A DNA stretch of 64,000 bases, taken from NCBI GenBank assembly GCA_018343915.1, contig JABRWF010000001.1, positions 2,046,001-2,110,000 of the forward strand. Reading direction: 5' to 3'. Of this stretch, positions 35,001 through 43,300 are shown piece after piece. The stretch comes from Agroathelia rolfsii (taxonomy: Eukaryota; Basidiomycota; Agaricomycetes; Amylocorticiales; Amylocorticiaceae). The notes below the pieces were generated by a model. It saw only the letters and a program-made list of their open reading frames with translations, was not told the origin of the DNA and made no database searches. The position numbers were made by a program, and so were the translations under genes. Numbering within the stretch: the first letter of the stretch is position 1; every line of letters begins with the position of its first letter.

Positions 35001-35832
35001 ATACGTCCGCCGACTATACCTTGGGAACGACCAAACCCACACAGTCTTTGAAGGAGAGGTGATAGGGGCCATCCTTGCCCTGGATATTATCCGAGCATGC
35101 CCGCGAACAGTGAGGGCCACAATCATGCTAGACAACCAAGCAGCAATCCACGCATTATCCACAAGGAGGGGGAAAGCAGGGAGATACCTACTTGATCTCT
35201 TCCATAAGGAGCTCGAATCTCTGTTGAGAGCGCGACGAAGCCTACGCCTTCATATCCAGTGGGTCCCGGGCCACGAAGGTATCGAGGGGAATGAACGTGT
35301 TGATGAAGAAGCAAAGGCAGCTGCAGAAGGAAGCTCCACAGAGCTAACACGACACATTGAGACCCTAGAAGGAGACCTCCCAGCAAGCACATCAGCGCTC
35401 AAGGCATGGCAGAAGAAGCAATCGTTTATCGAGTGGAAGCTCAGATGGCAGAATAGCAAGCGAGGGAAACAACTACAGCGAATTGACCCAACACCACCAT
35501 CCAAACCAACCCTAAAGCTATACAAAGGCCGATCACGACAGGCCGGAAGCATCATCACCCAACTCCGCTCGGGCCACTCAGCTCTCAACGCCTTCCTTCA
35601 TAGAATCAATGCAGTCGACTCGCCGCTGTGCACTAGATGCCAAACACCAGAAACGGTCGAACACTTCATTCTTACATGCCAGAGGTTCACAATGCTCCGC
35701 CATTCACTACGCACAGCCATAAAAGGCCCCTTCTCACTTTCAAACCTGTTGTCAAAAAATTCAAATATTTCAAAAACACTTGCCTTTGTCCAAAACACCA
35801 AACGCTTCCCACATTATGCAAACCTTATATAA
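32002..35832 (+). CDS. LINE ORF2: endonuclease, reverse transcriptase, RNase H
   Basis: 1,276 residues. The N-terminal EEP endonuclease has I-C-I-Q-E-P (Glu41), I-G-D-F-N-R-H-S and G-S-D-H-S-A-I (His230), the expected catalytic set. The reverse transcriptase has Y-R-P-I-A-L, then I-P-Q-G-S-P-L-S-P-I and the active-site box F-I-D-D (residues 686-689). The RNase H domain has Y-T-D-G-S-G (Asp979), a Glu in F-E-G-E-V-I-G-A, L-D-N-Q-A-A-I and P-G-H-E-G-I-E-G-N (His1091). The C-terminus carries C-T-R-C...H-F-I-L-T-C, a zinc-finger-like motif common in this group. All catalytic residues are intact. It makes and inserts new copies by target-primed reverse transcription. Start at 32002 directly after the ORF1 stop. 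Confidence 0.95.
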   Translation: MEPQGTGLRIKSLNCHKSSDVIYSLMNDTSPDEWDIICIQEPPANFNTYAYWSKHWVAVAPSPTTSSNLPTRAVTLVNANIQADAYNPILVPHHDVVGLSLNTGSSPINLYNIYNDVQHNDSITAISRSLAQHPPSSNHILIGDFNRHSPLWSGSDRPARTDNARNRELAEPLLQLLGTFHLECHTSPGTRTCFSDSHQSWSTIDLVFMSEELSDARVKCSTEYGHGSDHSAITITLDTNLIRSTFSPRPLFRLVDWLEFQRRFDEKLKSEYRTTSLQSAEDVDHAVETITRIYQSTLTPITPVSKPSQYAKRWWSEDLTNLRQEHKRATRRASRPQASNEDRQYATAIKRQYFSAIRRQKRAHWNNWLAEIDERSIWTANKFVTAASGNNTSTKIPPLQSGSGLATSSEDKCAILLDTFFPTPPQASLEDTVNFTYPSALPDELFTPQDAVAAIHNLSPYKAPGNSGIPNMAIQQTCETVAPILTNIANACFRLGYHPQTWRIFTTITLRKPGKDDYSIPKAYRPIALEDTLSKVIEAMVTNRLSHLAETHNLIPPNHFGGRPGRTTTDAILLLTQRIKDAWRKGQVTSVLFYDISQAFPTVSHERLLHNLRKRQAPQQLVNWVASFLRGRLTNLKFDDYTSDPRPASYGIPQGSPLSPILYLFYSSDLLEICNPKAQNEFMVGFIDDTALAVSSSSVEENIRRLEQLSDAALQWSSTHACRFDIKKFQLIHFTTNKSKYTPTPIVIGGIRVNAQESAKYLGVIMDRKLRWKQHTESAIAKGTAAILAIARLARPTVGVPHRFMRQLYISVVLPRVEYAVAVWYTPVQTVAGTRRQSGSVGIARRIARVQRTAARLITGAFRTTATDVLEYHAVLLPTQLRLNQVTFNNTVRLAALPPLHPLRKYVERCSRHLPRLHHSPIHKLFHAFPEAHGVETINPIPPPASWAPKFTHYIAPNRETAIDYANTGSGHSLTVYTDGSGYKGGIGAAAFARDRRGKEYVRRLYLGNDQTHTVFEGEVIGAILALDIIRACPRTVRATIMLDNQAAIHALSTRRGKAGRYLLDLFHKELESLLRARRSLRLHIQWVPGHEGIEGNERVDEEAKAAAEGSSTELTRHIETLEGDLPASTSALKAWQKKQSFIEWKLRWQNSKRGKQLQRIDPTPPSKPTLKLYKGRSRQAGSIITQLRSGHSALNAFLHRINAVDSPLCTRCQTPETVEHFILTCQRFTMLRHSLRTAIKGPFSLSNLLSKNSNISKTLAFVQNTKRFPHYANLI

Positions 35833-36125
35833 CCTCTTTTACCACTATACATATATCATGCAAACTACCTGTTCATATCTAAATATCCCCACTTGTGTTA
35901 CTTTCATTTTCTTCCTTTTATTTCCTTCTTTTTGCTACCCTCTTACTAATTTCGAGCCTTCGGACTCCCCCGTCGCAGGGCACTCATCCCACCAGCATCG
36001 CAATAAGTTTTACACCTACTCTATTATATGCAAACCCCTCATGTACTTCCTGTCACACGTTAATAGTGGTAACATAGGCCTATCAGGCCTGACACTGCCA
36101 CTATAAATAAATGGATTTAATAATA
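35833..36125 (+). other. LINE 3' UTR
   Basis: Pyrimidine-rich then A/T-rich sequence between the ORF2 stop and the right target-site duplication. It ends in a short TAA-rich tail in place of a long poly-A. Confidence 0.8.
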
Positions 36126-36136
36126 ATTATCTTATA
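36126..36136 (+). repeat. Target-site duplication, right copy
   Basis: ATTATCTTATA, matching 30531-30541 exactly. Confidence 0.9.
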
Positions 36137-36181
36137 ATGCAGCAATCCAGTCCTGTGCTCACAGCTATTTAATCGATCTCT

Positions 36182-38000
36182 ATGGACTTCACGGAGATCT
36201 ATAAACAGTCGTCCTCTCTCGTCGCATTCAGTCCCGGTGCCAATTTCTTGCTTACTGCTGTCCAAGACCGTCTTATCGTCCGGAGAGCGGACACTCTCCA
36301 AGTTACGCGTTCCTGGCATGTCGATACGACACCATCACCCACATACACGGCTTTACAGTCATCATCATCATCATCCGGCAACCTCAAGGGAAAGTCGGCG
36401 GTTTCTACTGCAACCTATACTGATTCAGCTCCTGATATCACTCATATTGGCTGGTCATGTGATTCCGAATATATCCTCGCGGCATCAGCCCCCAAAGGGA
36501 TTGTCGGTGTGTTCCAATTGCGTGACGAGAACTGGAATGCACGCGTCGACGCTGGAGTCGAGGGCCTTACCAAGGCAGAGTGGGCACCAGACGGACGCAC
36601 GATCCTGTGTTTCTCTGAGTGGGGCGTGAGTACGTGTATCGGCCATCGTTGACTGGGTCCCCGACCGATGCCCTTGTTTCTCTGCTTTATCCTCTCTTAG
36701 CTACGTGTGACGGTATGGTCTTTGACAAATCGCTCTGCTGTGTACATACAGTACCCAGTGCATCCCGATCGAGGTCAGTCTGAAGACCCGCCTTTTTTGT
36801 GCGTTAGCTAATGACGCACGTCTAAAATCAATCATTGCTAGGCTACCTATTCCGCTCCGATGGGCGTTACTTTGTTCTTGCAGAACGTCATAGGTCGAAG
36901 GACACCATCGGAGTCTATGATACGCATGAATCGTATCGATTAGCAAGGGTAAATTCATTCACGGAAATCATTCCCAAAATTCCAATGCTTCTTACGGTTG
37001 TTCTTAGCACTTTGTACTGCCCACTACATCGCTATCGTCCATTTCATTATCTCCCACGGGCAACTATCTCGCCGTTTGGGAAGGTCCACTTGAAGTAAGG
37101 GTGCTTCATGTTGACAAAAAAAAAATCTAACTAGTTATATTTAGTACAAACTGCATGTATTTTCTCTGGCCGGTCAACATCAAGGCACATTCGCACCAGA
37201 GCAAGACCCAGGCTTTGGCATCCGTGCCGTTTCCTGGCATCCGAATGGCGCGTACTTGGCCGTTGGCGGGTGGGATGACAAAATATATATCCTCGATGCC
37301 CTTACCTGGTCACCCAGCACGATCCTAGAACTATCTCCCCGCATACCTGCCGGGGCAGTTCTCTGGTGCGAGCCCACTAACTGGCTAGAAGCTACGCACG
37401 GACGCGGCTTCCTCTCCTATGAACGGGCCAAAGGGCCGCAGCTCCTGCCCATTCCACGCACGGAGTCGTCAGGCAAGCGCCCATATCCCAGGACGGGCCT
37501 CATACAGCTTGAATGGAACCAAAACGGGTCGATGCTGATGGCACGGTTCGAGAACGCCCCTGCTGCGGTCTACATCTATGACTTCCCGCAGCCAGGGGAT
37601 GCATGGGCGCCAAAGCTGAGGTGTGTGCTGGCCCATGCGCGGCCGGTGTTGAGCGCAAAATGGAACCCGGTACGGAAGGGCCATATGGCGATCTGTTGCG
37701 GGGTTGGTAGTTTGTTTACATGGAGTGATGAGTGGGTGAGTGAAGATGGTGGAGAGGAAGATATGGCGGAGTGTATTGGTGTGCCTGCGAGTGAGACCTT
37801 TTCTCTTCGATGTGCTTATAACAAAGATCGGGCTGATTCTGATGGCCTTGTTATTGTTTTTGTTTTCGTTGACTACAGAAAATTTCGAAACGAGGGACAT
37901 TCGCTGGGCGCCGGATGGTAAAGGCATTATCCTACTCGACAGGGAGACTTTCTGCTGCGCATTTGAAGTCGAGGAGGGTGCTGGAACAGGCTTTGACTGA
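36182..38000 (+). CDS. WRAP73: WD-repeat protein WRAP73/WDR8-like
   Basis: WD40 protein of the WRAP73/WDR8 family, which acts at microtubule-organising centres (spindle pole body in fungi). The ATG at 36182 gives M-D-F-T-E-I-Y-K-Q-S-S-S-L-V-A-F-S-P-G-A, typical of the family. Following blades: H-I-G-W-S-C-D-S-E-Y-I-L-A-A, then V-G-V-F-Q-L and A-E-W-A-P-D-G-R-T-I-L-C-F-S-E-W-G. After two introns come L-R-V-T-V-W-S-L and G-Y-L-F-R-S-D-G-R-Y-F-V-L-A-E-R. Later parts include I-R-A-V-S-W-H-P-N-G-A-Y-L-A-V-G-G-W-D-D, I-Q-L-E-W-N-Q-N-G-S, and R-D-I-R-W-A-P-D-G-K-G-I-I-L-L-D-R near the end. Stop at 38000. The LINE insertion leaves only 45 bp of the original upstream sequence in front of the start codon. 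Confidence 0.88.
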
Positions 38001-38363
38001 CGTTGTCGTAAAAAGCAGCAAATGGTACATTTACGTAGCTCTCATCTCTCATAATGAACGCTCAAGTGCTTCCCATCCTCATCTTTTGATATTTCTGGCG
38101 CACCGACAGAGGATCATGCCAGTACATCATGACTCCGTTCATTAAGAATTACACAGATTGATGTCTTCTATCACCATGTGTACATTTAGCGATTTCACTT
38201 GGTAGAGATTAGCTTGTATTGTCGTATCAGTAAAGGCAGAAGCCATTTACAGTGATCATCTCCGTGATGTGATATGATGTGATGAATGTTCGTTATCAGG
38301 TTGGCCTGCCCTAAACGCGGCACCTGATCAAAGTCTGAAACCATCCACACCGTCAAACTTTTC
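38001..38363. other. Intergenic: WRAP73 3' UTR and GID8 promoter
   Basis: About 360 bp with a TGATATGATGTGATG repeat-like patch near 38265-38288. No gene seen. Confidence 0.4.
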
Positions 38364-39780
38364 ATGGTCGGTGGCCTTCGCTCTGTCTGTGGTGTTTTGG
38401 TCCACGTATTTGCTCACGGCTTGCCTGCTTGGGATTGCTACGTGTTATAGCCGAACGACAAGCCGAAAATTACCAAGGATGAATGGGAGAAACGGCTACA
38501 CACAGTCAACGTGTCAAAAGAGTGAGTACTTTGATGAATCTCTTGAGCGCTTTTTCTTCTACATATGTGCCTAGCCTATCCTCTTCGCATCCTGATGAAT
38601 AAACAAATTGGGAATCTCTCTGAAAAAAATTACTTGATGAGAGAACTGTTTAGTAGCTTTTTCAGCTACCTGATCTCAAAACCTTTTCTTGGTTTTCATT
38701 GCATCTTTGTGCTCTTTCTGTGCATCATCATGGCACTAACATTTTGGTTTGTTTGTCTCTCCGCAGTGACCTGAATAAATTGGTTATGGATTATCTGGTC
38801 ATTGAGGGATACAAGGCTGCAGCTGAAGAGTTCAGCACCGAGGCTAACGTGGCGCCTCATGTGCCCCTTAGCAGTATCGAGAGCCGCGTAGACATCCGCG
38901 AGGCGCTGCAGCGCGGTGACGTTGAGGATGCCATCAATAGGTTGAATGATCTTGCGCCGGAGGTGAGCATATCACAGTCCCATCTTTTGTCTGCCACATA
39001 GCGTGTCTCGTCTTTCCGATGAGCACGCAAAGGATTAAAAACGTTTCATGCACCACTCTCAGTCCTTTATGGACGATGATGATGCCAAAAACCAAAAAAA
39101 ACTTCAGTCTTCAATATGATTCATATATTTTCCCCGCACTTTTGCATGTTCCATGATATAACAATAAATAAATAAAAAGGACGAGCGGCTGATCATGAGA
39201 ATTTTTTATTGTGCCATGCTTAGATTCTAGATACAAACAAGGGGCTGTACTTTCATTTACAGCAGCAGAAGCTCATTGAATACATACGGCGCAATGAGAT
39301 TCCGGAGGCGCTCCAGTTTGCCCAGGAAGAGCTGGCCCGACGGGGCGAGGAAAATCCCGAGTTCCTGCCGGAACTAGAGAGCACGATGGCGCTACTGGCC
39401 TTTGAGCCGTCGATGGCGACTGATGCACCGACGGCGGTGGCTGAGTTGTTGTCGCCTGCACAGCGGATTAAGACGGCGGGGGAGGTGAATGAGGCAATTT
39501 TGGAAAGCCTGAGCCAGGGCAAGGAAGCCAAGATGGTGGCGCTATTGCGGCTCCTAGCCTGGGGCGAGGGGCTGCTGGACGACCGGGCGTCTTATCCCAA
39601 GGTGAGCTTGTGGTTCATTCATTCATTTTGAGCGGCACAGGAGCGTTGATGTCTGGTGGGGGGGGGGGTTCATGATTACTTTAATAGCTTGCTCCGCCCC
39701 CTGGGTCGGATGGGGCGGCGGACGGATATCGGCGTGCCGAGGGAGGAGCCAGTGGAGAGGATGTATTCATGATGGACTAA
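38364..39780 (+). CDS. GID8: GID8-type LisH-CTLH protein (ends uncertain)
   Basis: Scaffold subunit of the GID/CTLH E3 ubiquitin ligase, which in yeast removes gluconeogenic enzymes after glucose is added. The sure parts are exon 38451-38521 (P-N-D-K-P-K-I-T-K-D-E-W-E-K-R-L), then the LisH segment L-N-K-L-V-M-D-Y-L-V-I-E-G-Y-K-A-A and the CTLH block D-I-R-E-A-L-Q-R-G-D-V-E-D-A-I from 38766. The next exon holds I-E-Y-I-R-R-N-E-I-P-E-A-L-Q-F-A-Q-E-E-L, and the CRA part ends W-G-E-G-L-L-D-D-R-A-S-Y-P-K at 39601. The first exon is uncertain because a stop lies just before 38451; ATG 38364 with an intron at 38406-38450 is my best guess. The end is also uncertain: splicing 39602-39688 gives a Gly/Ala-rich tail that stops at 39780. 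Confidence 0.82.
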
Positions 39781-40278
39781 TAGTAGTTAGGTGCCTTGGA
39801 TATAATACAATATATGTGTATGCATCTCTTCTGTATGGTAAATGGAGAGAGATCGTGTTCCTGTTGCCGGAGAGATGATGATGATGATAATGATGGTGAT
39901 GGAGCGACGGGAAGAGGGGATGATCAAGATCAGATGAGAAGAGAGTATAATGTCGTCTCCTCGCTGTTGTCGTCGTCGTCGCCGTCGACGGGCCGCAGTG
40001 GGCCTGGGTTGAGAGAGGGAGTGATAGAGAGATGATGCTGCAGTGTCCATCATCCACACTTGTTCTCTTTCCCGCCGTTGCCCCCGACGACGACGACGAC
40101 GACAAGGACGTGAAGGACAACGACGGCTCGGCTGGCCCTGAGATAGAAAAATAGAAAGAGAAAAGAAAGAAAGAAAAGAGATAATAACGAGGGACAAGGC
40201 AAGTGTGGCATTGGGCCGTAGTTCGCTCCGTTCAGGTCAGGTCTGCCTCCTGCTGCTGCTTTTCAGTCAGTTCGCATT

Positions 40279-40310
<32 letters not shown>

Positions 40311-40350
40311 TCTCCTCCTCCTTCTTCTTTTCTTCTCTCCATCGTCAGTC
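39655..40350. repeat. Low-complexity stretch: poly-G, GAT/GTC, GAC and TCC microsatellites
   Basis: Contains a G run (about 39658-39669), GATGAT repeats (39874-39900), GTC repeats (39965-39992), six GAC units (40088-40107) and a long TCC/TTC-rich run (40277-40335). It covers the last GID8 intron, the spacer and the 5' leader of the MAPKKK gene. ORFs in it are simple-repeat artefacts. Confidence 0.75.
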
Positions 40351-43300
40351 ATGTCTGACGAGCACCGCCCAAGGATTCGCCGCCCTATCTTTGTTGTCGC
40401 AAATCCAAACCCCACCGACGGCGACATCGCAGACCGCAGTCCCGCCGTACATACCCCCACCGTACCCGTCGGTCACCAACCATTGCAGCAGGCTGCCACT
40501 TCAAAGGCCCACACCCATACGCCCTACCCTCTCAACACAAATCTGAGGGTGAACCCGTCCTACTCACATACAAACCCCGTCCCAAGTCTCTCCTCGCCCT
40601 CGAGCACTAGCTCACCTGCAGTCGAGTCTCCCCCGCCCCCAGTCACGCCCGGTTTGCCAACGAGTATCATCGAGCCCTCATTAGACGCCAGATCTCGTTC
40701 CCAACTCGATCTCCCGTCCACCTCCTCCAGCTCACTGCGATCAGAGTCCTCGACGACCCAGCGTCTGCCCGATTTATTTGGCATCATTGGAAAAAGGACT
40801 AAACATACTCACCGACCCAAGACGGTACGTTCCTTGTTTCCCGCCCTTTGCTCTTTCTTCTCTCCGCCCCCCTCTTCCATTTCTCGTTACCACGAGTTTT
40901 TCATTTGATCGTTCTAATGCATCCATTCCTTGTATTCATCCACTCCTCAAATACGTGCAGTCTCCCACCACGGCCACGAAGCCTACCATCAGCATGGAAC
41001 CTTGGTCCATGTTTACCACATATAAGCCGCTGTCTACCCTACCTGGCAGGGTTGTCATCCAGGCCACCTACGATGACGACACGTATTCCAACGTAGAAAT
41101 CTTAGGCGCCACTGATGGTCGTGTCATTAGAGAAAAGATTTACACCAAGGTAAGTTTATCAACATTCTCTTTCGCTTTGATACCTCGTTGTCTCTGTCCT
41201 TTTTCCCCGCTATCATTTTTGATGACCTTACTTTACCCCTCTTGGATTTTTATTTTATTTTATCTTGTACATGCTGATCTTACCCCTCAGCTCAAAATCC
41301 CCGACGAAGAGCATAGTTTCAACTCCATCCATCGGACTCACATCGGCACGACGGGCTTTGGCGACCCACTTTCGGACGACATGCTTTTCAAGATCTGTCG
41401 TGAGGAAGGCGATCCTCGTGCCAGCCTGAAGTTTTTCGTTAGGCGAGGGTTCTCGCCGGCTAACTATTCTAACATTGACCCCGTGTCGCCGTCTGTGAAC
41501 AACGTGCCCACGCCCATTTTTGACTCTGTCCCCATTTCGGATCCCACACCGACAATTTATTCCCAGCTACCGCGGGTCGTGCCTCCTTTGCGCCCCCGCC
41601 CACGCAAGCTGCGGACAAACTCGAGGCGAGGCAGCGTCTCCTCGGCCGCCAGCGATAGGAAGCATGCCGACGGCGGTGGTGAATACGATGCTTCTGTGTC
41701 GGATGGGCTTGAGCCAGATCGCGAGACTTATCGTCCAGCGCCGCGCGCCCCGGCGCCTCTTCCCTCACCTGGCGTGCACCAGTCAGGCTCTCCAAATGGC
41801 TATCCTTCACGGCCGCCCCCTCCCCAGTCATCCTCGTATTCCATTAGTCAAAGTAATATGTTACCTCCCCGCGACTTGTCACCAGATAAGCCTCGACGAG
41901 TGCCGACCAACAAGGGTTCGTCGCTGCAAGTATCCAAACAGTCGCCCATCAATGATTACACTTCCCGCCAGCATAATAAAGAACAGCCCCATAATCGGTC
42001 GTTCTCTGACAACAACGTGAACGTTGACGATCGGAACAATAAAGGCCAAATGGCCTGGGATCCATCAGCCGATTACCCACCCAAGTCCGTGCGCAGAACG
42101 AAAGGCGCTAGGAGCCCGCAGACGACTCATCGTAGCGAGTCTGGTGAAGATTCACCAGACTGGGTGCTCGTATCCCGCGAGGGGTCGTCCACGCTTACAG
42201 CGCGTGATTCACCAGTTGACATGTCCCGACTGCCCGAGATCAGGAAGAACACCGGATTGGAAAACCAAGCATCTGGATCTCCCAATCATCCTCGTCCGAC
42301 TCGGCCATTGGTGCCACCACCCCCGACTGTCAGCGCCCCTCGTCCCAACACAAAGCAAGTGAACCCATCCATCTTTGATCCCTCGAGATTTGCGGCAACA
42401 GCTAGCAAGTCGACAAGCACCAAGACCAAGAGCACGCCGAATCTTCACGATCTCTTCGTCTCGGGCTCTCACCATCCTTCATCATCAACTTCGTCCCAGC
42501 ACCCTACCAATCTCCTACCAGGCTCCAAAGGTTATTATGCGAACAATATCCCGTCAACGAGACCGTCGTTGCCCACGCTGATCGATTCAGGTCATGATTC
42601 GACACCCAGGCCTGAGTACACCAATAAACCATCTGTCGTTGGCTCGATGCATCCTCACCCCCTACCGAGGATCCCTACGGAACCGTCGCCCGAACCGTCG
42701 CCCATCAACTCTCGCACCACCACCGAGCCGATCTCGATCCCGGGTCATTTACAGCCCAGACACAATAGTCGGGAACACCTGTGCTCCCCCACGGGGCCCA
42801 TCTCGTCTTCTTATCAGTCGCCTTCCTCGCTATCAAACCATTCAAACGACATCTCCCATGGACCGCGGCCTCGCTATCACGCAGGCGGTGGTGCACTTTC
42901 CGAGGACGACGCTCGGCCCGGTGGATCGATGGCGGCGACACCTCCCCAGAAGCTCATTCTGGACCCGTATTCTTCTTCGTTATCAAACATCACCATTAAT
43001 GCGCCCAAGCCGCTGCCCCCGTCTTCTTCCTTGCACATCTCACCACCGCGGAGTCCAACGGGCCCTCTGCCACCACCACCACCGCCGCCGCCGCCACCAA
43101 CAGCACAGCAGCGTGTCAATATACTGCTGCCGGGCACTGTGACGGATTCGGATACGGTTATTTCGCGCAATACCAGTGGCACCACCGTCACGCGCGCTAG
43201 CGATGATTCAGGCGCGACGATCAAGCAGCCTGCGTTCCCGTGGTTCACGCAGATAATGAAGGATTACGAGAACGACCTGAGGGAATATGCCAACGAATCA

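Larger units (their letters stand above)
30542..36125 (+). mobile_element. Full-length non-LTR retrotransposon (LINE, Tad/I-like with RNase H)
   Basis: 5,584-bp element bounded by perfect 11-bp direct repeats. It has a short 5' UTR (104 bp), a gag-like ORF1, an ORF2 with endonuclease, reverse transcriptase and RNase H domains, and a 293-bp 3' UTR ending in an A/T-rich tail (TAAATAAATGG...TTTAATA). No long terminal repeats are present. Both ORFs are free of stops and frameshifts, and the target-site duplication shows no mismatch, which points to a recent and possibly still active copy. The presence of an RNase H domain and CCHC knuckles fits the Tad1/I group of fungal LINEs; the exact clade would need a tree. 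It lies in the same orientation as WRAP73, 45 bp before that gene's start codon once the duplication is counted. Confidence 0.93.

Noticed and set aside
30542..36125. LTR retrotransposon or DNA transposon as an alternative to a LINE
   Set aside because: No long terminal or terminal inverted repeats, no integrase, protease or transposase; the EEP endonuclease and target-primed layout fit a non-LTR element.
39767..40197. Minus-strand ORFs with poly-Ser, poly-Arg and poly-His runs
   Set aside because: Products of trinucleotide microsatellites; no sign of a real protein.
41520..43142. Series of 60-180-codon plus-strand ORFs in the second frame of the kinase gene
   Set aside because: They lie inside the long open kinase exon and are Arg/Pro/Ser-rich, as expected from a frame-shifted reading of Pro/Ser-rich DNA.
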